DNA of 64,000 bases from Methanobacterium sp. Its GTDB lineage: Archaea; Methanobacteriota; Methanobacteria; Methanobacteriales; Methanobacteriaceae. The stretch covers positions 1,131,869-1,195,868 of the forward strand of contig NZ_JBCFBO010000001.1 in the NCBI RefSeq assembly GCF_038562635.1, given 5' to 3'. The position numbers and the translations under genes were made by a program. Below the pieces are notes generated by a model. That model was not told the DNA's origin. It did no database searches and saw only the letters and a program-made list of their open reading frames with translations. Positions 25,984 through 34,466 of this stretch are shown here, piece after piece; the stretch's first letter is position 1; every line of letters begins with the position of its first letter.

Positions 25984-26955
25984 ATGATAAAAATCCTGAT
26001 TTTAGGAGCTTCAGGTTCTGGAAAAACCACTGCTTTGAAGCACATAAACAACCATGAAAATGTATCTATTTCATCATTTGACTATGGAAAAGCAACTATT
26101 GGTGAAGATACAACTTATCTTTTTAGTTCTCCAGGTATAGAAGGATTTAAATTTATAAATGACATAATATCCCCCGATATTGATGGAGTTATAATATTTA
26201 TAGACAATTCAATAGGTACTACCGAAACAGATGAAGAAATAGTCAACTTTGTAAGTAACAAACAAATTCCTTATGTTATATTTGCAAATAAGCAGGATTT
26301 AAACAATTCTAATTTAAAGATTAATTCTGATGCAATGGTTATACCTTCAATTGCAATAGAAGGAATCGGGATTAATGACGGCCTGAAAATGCTGCTTAAA
26401 TTAGTTGAAAATACTGTAAATCAGGACGCAAAGCATAAAAAAGAATACAGTAATATAACTAAATCAACAAGCGACGAAAATATAAAACCCAGAAGAGAAT
26501 TCAAAGATATAATCAAAGATATTAAATCAGCACACCAAAATGATCCACAGAAACCAGATTTTAAAGATCTGGTTAAAAAAATTAAACCATCACGTAATAA
26601 TGACGTTGAAAAAGCGGAAATTTGCAAATTAAAGTTAATAATGCATCCAATAGAACTTGATAATGTAAAAAAAGCATTAGAAGACTTTGGATTTTCTAAT
26701 ATAACTATAACTAAAATTGGTCACCTTAACAGTGGGTCCACATCAAAAGAAACATATAGGGCCAGCAGATATGATATAAACATCCCCCAAAGAGTACAGC
26801 TAAGCATGGTAATGAAAAGGGAAGATGTTAAATATGTAATTCAAGCCATAGAACCTATTAAAACAGAAGATATTATGGACGAAATGTTTATATCTCCTGT
26901 AGAAAATGTGATAAGAATTAGAACTGAAGAACACGGCGAAGAAGCAATTGAATAA
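25984..26955 (+). CDS. GTPase fused to a degenerate PII (GlnK-like) domain
   Basis: This 323-residue protein has two recognised parts. Residues 1-145 are a paralog of the preceding GTPase: P-loop GASGSGKT at 8-15, SSPGIEGF without the catalytic Gln, FANKQD, and a last G5-like loop. A charged linker (about 150-210) contains a duplicated FKD(I/L)(I/V)K-type 20-residue motif. Residues 214-323 align end to end with GlnK. The T-loop keeps both tyrosines (TYRASRYDI) and the C terminus keeps ISPVENVIRIRT, but the ATP-binding TGDIGDGK of GlnK is replaced by TEDIMDEM. The ATG at 25984 follows AGGTGA. The role is not known; a nitrogen-responsive switch acting on Amt, GlnK or glutamate synthase is inference. 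Confidence 0.85.
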   Translation: MIKILILGASGSGKTTALKHINNHENVSISSFDYGKATIGEDTTYLFSSPGIEGFKFINDIISPDIDGVIIFIDNSIGTTETDEEIVNFVSNKQIPYVIFANKQDLNNSNLKINSDAMVIPSIAIEGIGINDGLKMLLKLVENTVNQDAKHKKEYSNITKSTSDENIKPRREFKDIIKDIKSAHQNDPQKPDFKDLVKKIKPSRNNDVEKAEICKLKLIMHPIELDNVKKALEDFGFSNITITKIGHLNSGSTSKETYRASRYDINIPQRVQLSMVMKREDVKYVIQAIEPIKTEDIMDEMFISPVENVIRIRTEEHGEEAIE

Positions 26956-27022
26956 GATTTAGATAGTAAATTAACTGAATTTAAATAAATTAATTTTAAA
27001 AAAATAAGAAGGGTAAAATTAT

Positions 27023-27904
27023 TTACCATCCTCTTGACTGGAGCCTTTCTTCTTCTGGGATCTGGCTTATTTCAAGACCAGGCATAGCTTTTCCAAGCCC
27101 TCTTGAAACTTTAGCTATGATTTCAGCGTCTTCATAATTGGCTGTTGCTTCAGTAACTGCTTTTGCGACTAATTCTGGATTTTCTGATTTAAATATTCCA
27201 GATCCAACAAAAACACCGTCTGCTCCAAGCTGCATCATAAGTGCAGCATCTGCAGGTGTTGCAACACCACCAGCTGCGAAGTTTACAACTGGTAATTTTC
27301 CAAGTTCAGCTGTCTGTTTTACAAGCTCGTATGGAGCTTCAAGTTCTCTTGCAATTCCCCACAGTTCTTCTTCGGTTTTATTTCTGATTTCCCTTATGGT
27401 TCCCTGTATCACTCTCATGTGTCTTACAGCTTCAACCACATTACCAGTACCTGCTTCACCTTTTGTCCTTATCATGGCAGCCCCTTCATCTATTCTTCTT
27501 AGTGCTTCGCCAAGGTTTCTTGCCCCGCAGACAAAAGGAATTGTAAATTTCTTTTTATCAACATGATATTTTTCATCGGCAGGTGTTAGAACTTCACTTT
27601 CATCAATCATATCGACACCAAGGGATTCTAATACCTGTGCTTCAACAAAGTGGCCGATTCTAACTTTTGCCATAACTGGTATTGAAACTGCGTCCATTAT
27701 CTCAATAACCTTTGAAGGATCTGCCATCCTGGCGACTCCACCTGCAGCCCTTATATCAGCTGGGACTTTTTCTAGAGCCATTACTGCTACTGCACCTGCA
27801 TTTTCTGCGATTTCGGCCTGTTCAGCGTTGACGACGTCCATTATGACTCCGCCTTTGGTCATTTTTGCAAATCCTTTCTTTAAAACTTCTGTTCCATGTA
27901 ACAT
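27023..27904 (-). CDS. pdxS: Pyridoxal 5'-phosphate synthase lyase subunit
   Basis: PdxS (293 residues) builds pyridoxal 5'-phosphate from ribose 5-phosphate, glyceraldehyde 3-phosphate and ammonia from PdxT. It has the characteristic KGGVIMDVVNAEQAEIAE start, MALEKVPADIRAAGGVARM, the MAKVRIGHFVEAQ region with its active-site Lys, and NFAAGGVATPADAALMMQLG. The start at 27904 has GGAGGA upstream; the frame is open to 27919. An 18-bp perfect palindrome about 100 bases upstream (28003-28020) may be a regulatory site. pdxT is in the NrpR-controlled operon at 15278, so the two subunits appear separately regulated. Confidence 0.95.
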   Translation of the reverse strand: MLHGTEVLKKGFAKMTKGGVIMDVVNAEQAEIAENAGAVAVMALEKVPADIRAAGGVARMADPSKVIEIMDAVSIPVMAKVRIGHFVEAQVLESLGVDMIDESEVLTPADEKYHVDKKKFTIPFVCGARNLGEALRRIDEGAAMIRTKGEAGTGNVVEAVRHMRVIQGTIREIRNKTEEELWGIARELEAPYELVKQTAELGKLPVVNFAAGGVATPADAALMMQLGADGVFVGSGIFKSENPELVAKAVTEATANYEDAEIIAKVSRGLGKAMPGLEISQIPEEERLQSRGW

Positions 27905-28706
27905 CGATTTTTCCTCCAAATGATTTTGTTAAATTAAATTTTTTTCCTAAATGCAAGAGTTAAAAAGCACCATTACTTAAAAACATTGTTTAGGTTAACA
28001 TTATATAACAATTGTTATATTATAAATCTTTTTATAGATTATTTATTAATTTGATTTCAAAGATTAAATAGTTTAACGGAATCCTTTTTTGGATACTTAA
28101 AAATTACAAGTGTACCTGATCTAAATATTAATCCATTTTAAATCTTTAGGAATTAGTTCTCAGTTGCAACTATAAACTGGAGTCCCATCTTGATTTTATG
28201 ATAAAAAAATTTCTAAACAGATGGAACTCATAACTGCACACAACTGCTGGTGACACAATTTTTTTCAAATTTTATATGTTTATTTTTTGACATAATATAT
28301 TGATATTTAGTACTACAAATTTTTTGCAATGACTACGTTAAACAGTTAGTTCGTTATAGTTCAGTTTAACGAAGTATCTAAGCACATAATTTTCAAAATT
28401 TAATAGAATAAAATAAATTTAAAATTACCAAAAATCACTCACCAGAGATACATGTAGCCAGTAATTTACTTTAATTTTTTCAATTTTTATAATAATTATA
28501 AATTTCATCAGGTAAAAACTACCTTTTCATATTAAAGCTACATAAACTAGCATTTTTTTTATTTTGCAAATTAATAGATCAATTTCAATGTTACCCCCTA
28601 TTAATAGTTAGATTTTTTGATATTGCCGTAAACTTAAAGTATTACTAATTATAATATAATTAATATATCGAATTAATTGATTTATATATAAAAAAGGAGA
28701 TCTAAC
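27905..28706. other. Long intergenic stretch between divergent genes
   Basis: About 800 AT-rich bases separate pdxS from the PRC-barrel gene. They hold an 18-bp palindrome at 28003-28020 and an 8-bp inverted repeat, CGTTAAAC at 28336-28343 with GTTTAACG at 28364-28371, around 20 bases. No supported gene was found on either strand. Confidence 0.5.
28003..28020. promoter_or_regulatory. 18-bp perfect palindrome upstream of pdxS
   Basis: ATATAACAA followed by its exact complement forms an uninterrupted 18-bp palindrome about 100 bases before the pdxS start, next to TATA-like sequence. It may be the operator of an unknown regulator. It is AT-only in its outer part, so chance cannot be excluded. 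Confidence 0.4.
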
Positions 28707-28997
28707 ATGAAAATAGCAGATGAATTAAAGGGTAAAGAAGTTATAGATGCAGCCGGGAATAAAATAGGCGAAATAAGTGATGCAGAATGGAGCCCTCAAA
28801 CCAACAGGGTTGAATCGCTGATTGTTACAGAAGGAGGGGCTTCTGCTAAACTGGGAATGGGCAAAAAAATAGAAATACCCTACAGCGAAATTAAAACCAT
28901 AGGCGAAAAAGTGCTCTTAAACGGTGTAAGTAAATCTGAAAGTGTAGAAGAACCTCCAAGCATAGAAGAAATCAAAAGAAGGGAAGAAGAAATATAA
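28707..28997 (+). CDS. PRC-barrel domain protein
   Basis: The 96-residue protein consists of one PRC-barrel (MKIADELKGKEVIDAAGNKIGEI, then the VESLIVTEGG and KKIEIPYSEIKTIGEKVLL strands), plus a charged C-terminal tail rich in Glu. Such small archaeal proteins are related to the RimM and photosynthetic-reaction-centre barrels; their partners are mostly unknown. AAAGGAG precedes the ATG. Confidence 0.85.
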   Translation: MKIADELKGKEVIDAAGNKIGEISDAEWSPQTNRVESLIVTEGGASAKLGMGKKIEIPYSEIKTIGEKVLLNGVSKSESVEEPPSIEEIKRREEEI

Positions 28998-29488
28998 AAT
29001 TTCCTACTAACCCCACTTCAATTATTCTTTTACAAATTACATACCCTAAACTCAAAAAAGAGATAAATATCCCCATTACTTATTTTTACAATCTTCCCCT
29101 TTATTTTTATAAATTGTATTCTATTCATTTCCATTACTAAAAAAATACAGACAATATAAACTAATTTATGGATCTATCACAGTTATGAGTTAAAATTTTA
29201 AACTTAACAAAATAAAACTATTCTAGGGGGGAGATACTAACGTTTCATTTATCTAAGCTCAGATAGATTTTTAATTTAATCATATTAACCTTTCATTTAA
29301 ATGATCAAACAGGGTTAACTATATAAAAAAATAGTCTAACTTGATAGTAAACAAGATTACAGAATATACTTCAATTTCCAGTTAGAAAATAGCGAAATAT
29401 CATTGGAAATAAAAATTATTTAAAATTTAATAAGTCTTGGTCTAAGTTTTAGAAAGTACAATTTGTAATTTATATAGTTAAATAAAAT
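28998..29488. other. Intergenic stretch between convergent genes
   Basis: About 490 AT-rich bases lie between two convergent stop codons. The only notable feature is a strong GGGGGGAG at 29226-29233 that looks like a ribosome-binding site, but it is followed by just eight codons and no start. Nothing else is seen. Confidence 0.4.
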
Positions 29489-30622
29489 TTAGTAATTTTC
29501 TAAACATTCGTCCTTTAAAACCCGGGCATCCTCATTTGCAGGATTTATAAGTATTGCCCTGTTAAAACACTCTGCTGCTTTTTCAAACTCATCAAGCTCC
29601 ATAAGGGCTACACCTTTATTGCTCCAGATAATATCATTTTTAGAATCTAGCTTTAAGGCTTCGTCGTAACAATTTAAAGCTTCATCAAACCTTCCAAGCT
29701 CTAAAAGGGCATTACCTTTACGATTCCATGTTGATGCATCAGGTTCCTCTTCAAAGCATAACTCCAACGCTTTATCATAAGCCGTAAGCGCTTCTTCAGT
29801 CCTTTCTAATTCTGTCAAAATATTTCCCTTTGCATTCCATACATCCGGATTTTCAGGTTCTATTTCTAGAATCTTATCATAGCACTTTAAAGCATCTTCA
29901 AATCTTCCAAGCATCTCCAAAATAAATCCTCTCCAGTACAACACAGCAGAATTAGCTTTATTTATCTTTAAAGCCTTTGTATTGCACTTTAATGCTTCTT
30001 CAGGCTTATTTGAATTTAAAAGTGCTATTGCCTTGTTGTTCCAGACGAACTCATTCTCAGGATCATTTGCTAATGCCTTATCATAGTTTTTGATGGCTTC
30101 ATCGAACTTACCTAAACGTGACAGATTGTCCCCCCTCTTATTTAAGAGATAAACATCGTCAGGGTCGTGTCTTAAAGCTGCAGTATAACACATTACAGAA
30201 TCATTGAATCTTCCAGAATCAAACAATATATCTGCTCTTTTGGTTATCAAAGCTTTTTCATCTATTTTTTCGCCTTCCCATTTATCAACAGGATATTTCT
30301 TAAACCTTATTACCTGGAACAGTGAATCATCATCTGTATCATCAGGATACATCTTTCTAAATTCTGCTTCCAGCTCTGCAGCATTCTCGAAACCCTCTTC
30401 TCTTGCAAGATTATCATCTTTAATGATATCTTTAAACTCCATAATCTCTACGCCGGTTACTTCAGCTTCAAATAGCTTTTTACGCTCTTTAGATACGAGA
30501 TTCCAGTAGCAGTGAAGACGATCCCCTGGAGAAAGTGGCTTTTTCCATAGTTTCCTTATTGTGGTAGTTTTTTTACCTGTTATAAGTTCTAGATGACTGC
30601 TTCCAAATAATAATATAGGCAT
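29489..30622 (-). CDS. ASCH-like domain fused to tetratricopeptide repeats
   Basis: The 377-residue protein starts with an ASCH-like (PUA-fold) domain, residues 1-112: LELITGKKTTTIRKLWKKPLSPGDRLHCYW and a long acidic end. Residues 125-377 are about seven TPR units, each close to A-L-x-x-GRFDEALKCYDEAL. ASCH domains are thought to bind RNA or modified nucleosides, and TPRs bind proteins, so an RNA-linked adaptor is possible. This is inference. The gene lies downstream of the NrdG-like gene by about 35 bases on the same strand. Confidence 0.8.
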   Translation of the reverse strand: MPILLFGSSHLELITGKKTTTIRKLWKKPLSPGDRLHCYWNLVSKERKKLFEAEVTGVEIMEFKDIIKDDNLAREEGFENAAELEAEFRKMYPDDTDDDSLFQVIRFKKYPVDKWEGEKIDEKALITKRADILFDSGRFNDSVMCYTAALRHDPDDVYLLNKRGDNLSRLGKFDEAIKNYDKALANDPENEFVWNNKAIALLNSNKPEEALKCNTKALKINKANSAVLYWRGFILEMLGRFEDALKCYDKILEIEPENPDVWNAKGNILTELERTEEALTAYDKALELCFEEEPDASTWNRKGNALLELGRFDEALNCYDEALKLDSKNDIIWSNKGVALMELDEFEKAAECFNRAILINPANEDARVLKDECLENY

Positions 30623-30656
30623 ATACGACCTCCGCCTAATAAAAAATAATAATTAA

Positions 30657-31349
30657 TTAATTTATAAATTCATTTCCAAATTCTGCTGTTTTTATTCTCA
30701 CTCTTTTTAAGAATGGTTTTACAGTCTCACCAATTTCTTTAAGTTCATCCCTTGAAGGAACATGAGTACCATGTAGTTTTTCATCTAATACTCTTTTATC
30801 TCTGAATTGTTGAATTGTATATATATCCGTTGTTATACTTTTTGCAATTTCAATTACATCTTGAGGATCCATTAAGAAGGGTACGTAAGTTGTCCTGCAC
30901 TCAAGATATATTCCGCTGCAAATTTCCATACTTTCTTTAACTTTATCCCCTATATCTGATCCTATAATCTCTTCGTACTTATCAAAAGGAGCCTTAATAT
31001 CTAAAGCTACATAATCCAACAGATCTATAAGTTCAGAAAGTTTATCAGGAAAACATCCATTTGTATCCAGTTTAGTTTCTAATCCCTGGTTTTTACAGTA
31101 TTTCAAGATTTTTTTCACATCATCATACTGTATAAGAGCTTCCCCTCCAGTTATTACAACGCTGTCTATAAAATCAATGGAACTTTCAATTTTTTCAATG
31201 ATTTCATCAAGTTCTACTGATTTTCCATTGTCTATGAGTTCAGGATTATGGCAATATGGACACTTTAAGATACAACCTCCTGAAAAAATAACAAGGGAAA
31301 TTTTTCCAGGAAATTCCAGAGAGGATACGATCATATCTCCTATCATCAT
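30657..31349 (-). CDS. nrdG: Anaerobic ribonucleotide reductase activating protein-like radical SAM enzyme
   Basis: The 230-residue radical SAM protein has the cluster motif CILKCPYC (CxxxCxxC) near residue 27, then a GGEALIQYDDV glycine-rich SAM-contact region and DIKAPFDKY. It resembles the archaeal NrdG group that generates the glycyl radical in class III ribonucleotide reductase. The reductase gene is not in the window, so assignment to another glycyl-radical enzyme is possible. GAGGT lies upstream; the two adjacent ATGs are equally good. Confidence 0.8.
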   Translation of the reverse strand: MMIGDMIVSSLEFPGKISLVIFSGGCILKCPYCHNPELIDNGKSVELDEIIEKIESSIDFIDSVVITGGEALIQYDDVKKILKYCKNQGLETKLDTNGCFPDKLSELIDLLDYVALDIKAPFDKYEEIIGSDIGDKVKESMEICSGIYLECRTTYVPFLMDPQDVIEIAKSITTDIYTIQQFRDKRVLDEKLHGTHVPSRDELKEIGETVKPFLKRVRIKTAEFGNEFIN

Positions 31350-31376
31350 TTAAATTCCGACCTCAAATATCATTGA

Positions 31377-32477
31377 TTACCCAATTAAATCTTCAAGTAT
31401 TTTAATAAACCGGGCATCTTCTTCCATTGTTCCGACACTTACCCTTACCCAGTACTCATCCAATCCTTTAAATGAAGCACAGTCTCTTACAATGACTCCC
31501 CTTTTTAAGAGCTCTTCTGCAAACTCACTAGAGGTCATTCCAGTTTTTTCAACACCTACAAGCAAATAATTTGATTTTGAAGGGTAAACCTCAAGTTTAT
31601 CAAATTTAGACATGTTTTCATATAAGAATTCTCTGCTTTGAATTCCAATTTCTATTGATTTTTGTATATATTCTTTATCATCCAGTACTGCTGATGCTGA
31701 CTCATAGGAAAGCTTTGTAAGGCTGAATACTGGTTTTACCCTGTGCATGTATTCTATAAATTCAGGATTTGAGATTGCATAACCTATTCTCATTCCAGAA
31801 AGTCCAAAGACCTTAGAGAATGTCCTGAGCAAGAGTAAGTTATCATAATCTTTTACCATGTCAACATTGTTAACTTCTGAAAACTCAAAATATGCTTCAT
31901 CTGCAACCACAAGGGCATCTGTACTTTCAAGTACTCTTTTAATATCTTCTTTATCTATTAATGTTCCTGAAGGGTTATTTGGAGTGCATAAAAAGATTAT
32001 TTTTGTTTTTTCAGATAAAGCGGCTATTATTGAATCCACATCAAGTTCGTTTTTTTCCATATCCCATTTGGCATATACTGGAACTCCACCGTGGATTTTT
32101 AAAGTAAACTCGTAGTACATATATGACGGTAAAGGGACTATAAATTCATCGCCGGGTTCTATTAATGTTTTCCCGAGTACATCCAGAATTTCATCTGCCC
32201 CATCTCCACCTATTATTATATTAGAACTGTCGACTCCAGAGTATAAAGCTAATTTCTCCTTTAAGGGTTCTAAATTTGTTTCAGGATACTGGCTTATTAA
32301 ATGGAGACTATTTTTTATTGCTTCTATAGCTTTTTTAGACGGGCCAAGTGGATTCTCGTTTGATCCGAGTTTTATGATTGTTTCAGGATCGATATTATAT
32401 TTTTGTGCTATTTCGGGGATTGATTTTCCCGGAACATAAGGGTCAAGTTTTTTTACAGTTTCTTTTACTTTAACCAT
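31377..32477 (-). CDS. hisC: Histidinol-phosphate aminotransferase
   Basis: HisC (366 residues) converts imidazole acetol phosphate to histidinol phosphate in histidine synthesis. Features are the N-terminal LDPYVPGKS, KLGSNENPLGPSKKAIEAI, CTPNNPSGT, a DEAYFEF motif binding the cofactor, and the PLP-Lys in RTFSKVFGLSGMRIGY near residue 225. GGTGA precedes the ATG at 32477; the in-frame codon at 32486 is less likely. Confidence 0.92.
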   Translation of the reverse strand: MVKVKETVKKLDPYVPGKSIPEIAQKYNIDPETIIKLGSNENPLGPSKKAIEAIKNSLHLISQYPETNLEPLKEKLALYSGVDSSNIIIGGDGADEILDVLGKTLIEPGDEFIVPLPSYMYYEFTLKIHGGVPVYAKWDMEKNELDVDSIIAALSEKTKIIFLCTPNNPSGTLIDKEDIKRVLESTDALVVADEAYFEFSEVNNVDMVKDYDNLLLLRTFSKVFGLSGMRIGYAISNPEFIEYMHRVKPVFSLTKLSYESASAVLDDKEYIQKSIEIGIQSREFLYENMSKFDKLEVYPSKSNYLLVGVEKTGMTSSEFAEELLKRGVIVRDCASFKGLDEYWVRVSVGTMEEDARFIKILEDLIG

Positions 32478-32547
32478 AGTGATCACCAGTTACTGTATTT
32501 GTGTGTATTTTAAACATCATGCGATTCAATGACCGCTTTATAATCAA

Positions 32548-33021
32548 TTATTCATTTTTTGCCAGTTGCGCGTACCTTACAGCATGATCCTTAATGCCTT
32601 CTATTTCTTCATCTGTAAGCTTTCGGACCGCTCTTGCAGGAGCACCGATAATTAAACTTCCTTCTTCAAATTCTTTTCCTTCTGTAACTAATGCTCCTGC
32701 CCCAACAATACAGTTTTTCATGATTTTTGCACCATTTAAAACAGTGGCATTCATTCCAATCAGGCAGTTATCTTCAATTTTACACCCGTGTAAAACTGCA
32801 GCATGCCCTACAGTCACATAATCTCCTAATTCAACCGGATAATTCTTTGATGAATGTACGACGCAATTGTCCTGAACATTAGAATATTTCCCAATAGTTA
32901 TAGCTTCTATATCTCCTCTTAAAACAGCATTGTACCATATTGAAGATTCTGCATCGATTTTAACATTTCCAATTATTTTTGAACCTTCAAATGTCTTAAC
33001 ACTTTTATTTACAGTGCTCAT
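32548..33021 (-). CDS. Gamma-carbonic-anhydrase-like hexapeptide protein
   Basis: The 157-residue left-handed beta-helix protein has repeated hexapeptides and three conserved His regions (NCVVHSS near 55, GHAAVLHGC near 75), as in gamma-class carbonic anhydrases. Carbonic anhydrase or related acyltransferase activity is possible. AGGTG precedes the ATG at 33021. It sits between hisC and the glmU-like gene on the same strand. Confidence 0.82.
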   Translation of the reverse strand: MSTVNKSVKTFEGSKIIGNVKIDAESSIWYNAVLRGDIEAITIGKYSNVQDNCVVHSSKNYPVELGDYVTVGHAAVLHGCKIEDNCLIGMNATVLNGAKIMKNCIVGAGALVTEGKEFEEGSLIIGAPARAVRKLTDEEIEGIKDHAVRYAQLAKNE

Positions 33022-33191
33022 TTGGTTCACCTACTTAAAAGTTAGTTAATTCACGGCAATTCCATTTTAAACCATGTTTAAACATGCAAAAACCACAGGT
33101 TTTTACGGTTAAATAATTGAAAGATTATTTAAACACAGTTAAATCCAATTTTGATAAATCTACTTATATTATTCCATGACAAATGATAAAT

Positions 33192-34466
33192 CTAATTATC
33201 ATATTTTATAATCTTATATTCCTGTTTTACTAAAACAAGTGTATTTGAAGGTATATCTTCATAAATTATAGTACCAGAACCTACTGCTGAATTTATGCCT
33301 ACTTTAACTCCGGGATTGAAACTGGAATTTATACCTGTTTTAACGTTGTCTCCAAACACTGCACCAAGTTTTCTCACACCGCAGTCAAATTTTTCGCCTT
33401 TAATTTTCATCTTGATATTTTTATTATCAAAACGCAGGTTTGCAATGTTTGTACCTGCAGCAACATTACAGTTAGCTCCAATTACTGAATCACCAACATA
33501 TGAAAGATGATTAACGTTAGTACCATCCATTATAATTGAATTTTTAATTTCAACTGCATTTCCAACATTTACATTGTTTCCAAGATAGGAATATTTTCTC
33601 AAATAGGAATTAGGCCCAATATCACAGCCTTCTCCAATAAAAACAGGCCCTAAAATGTAAGTTCCAGACCTAATGATACTGTTTTTTCCCAGAACTACTT
33701 TGCCGTGGATTGTGACTCCTTCTTCAATTTCACCCCGGATATCTTCTTCCATTTCACTTATGAAATGTTCATTGACATTTAGAAGTTCCCATGGTCTTCC
33801 AACATCAATCCATTTATTATTAGATTTAAGCCCTCGTACTATCTTATTTTCGCTCATCTGAATTTTAAGGGAATCTGTTATCTCATATTCTCCTCTTTCA
33901 GACTTTTCTGTCCTGTCTATTGCATCAAAAATTGTTTTATCAAAAAGGTATATCCCTGCATTTATAAGGTTACTTGGAGCCTCTCCAGGAGCTGGTTTTT
34001 CAATAATATTTTTAATTATGTCGTTTTCTATTTCTACAACTCCAAATGAAGATGGATCTTCAACTTCAGTAAGCATGAGAATTGATGAAGCTTCCTCTGA
34101 CTCATATTTTGCTATTAAATCCACAATAAGCTCGGGATCAACTATTATATCCCCATTCAGAACTATAAACTCATCATTAATCATATCGCAGGCAGAATTT
34201 ATGGCATGTGCGGTTCCGAGTCTTTTTTCCTGAGTGATGTAATCAATGTTAACTCCAAATGAAGAACCATCTTCAAAATAATCTTCAATTGCCTCTTTTT
34301 TATAGCCTACAACCATTATTATATCTTTAATACCAGCATCTCTCAGCGCTTCTAAATTATACTGGAGTATTGGTTTTCCCCCAACCTGCAGCATTGTTTT
34401 TGGTCTTGTTAATGTTAACGGGCGCATCCTTGTGCCTTCACCTGCTGTAAGCAATACTCCCTTCAT
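33192..34466 (-). CDS. glmU: GlmU-type bifunctional sugar-1-phosphate nucleotidylyltransferase/acetyltransferase
   Basis: The 424-residue protein has an N-terminal nucleotidyltransferase (GEGTRMRPLTLTRPKTM, VLNGDIIVD near 98, NAGIYLF) and a C-terminal left-handed beta helix with hexapeptide turns (ILGPVFIGEGCDIGPNSYL). This matches archaeal enzymes that make UDP-N-acetylglucosamine from glucosamine 1-phosphate. The start ATG overlaps the glmM stop by four bases, so the two are coupled and catalyse successive steps toward pseudomurein and glycan precursors. Confidence 0.9.
   Translation of the reverse strand: MKGVLLTAGEGTRMRPLTLTRPKTMLQVGGKPILQYNLEALRDAGIKDIIMVVGYKKEAIEDYFEDGSSFGVNIDYITQEKRLGTAHAINSACDMINDEFIVLNGDIIVDPELIVDLIAKYESEEASSILMLTEVEDPSSFGVVEIENDIIKNIIEKPAPGEAPSNLINAGIYLFDKTIFDAIDRTEKSERGEYEITDSLKIQMSENKIVRGLKSNNKWIDVGRPWELLNVNEHFISEMEEDIRGEIEEGVTIHGKVVLGKNSIIRSGTYILGPVFIGEGCDIGPNSYLRKYSYLGNNVNVGNAVEIKNSIIMDGTNVNHLSYVGDSVIGANCNVAAGTNIANLRFDNKNIKMKIKGEKFDCGVRKLGAVFGDNVKTGINSSFNPGVKVGINSAVGSGTIIYEDIPSNTLVLVKQEYKIIKYDN

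Noticed and set aside
29226..29260. Gene behind the GGGGGGAG sequence
   Set aside because: The frame is only eight codons with no standard start, so it may be a relic but cannot be supported.
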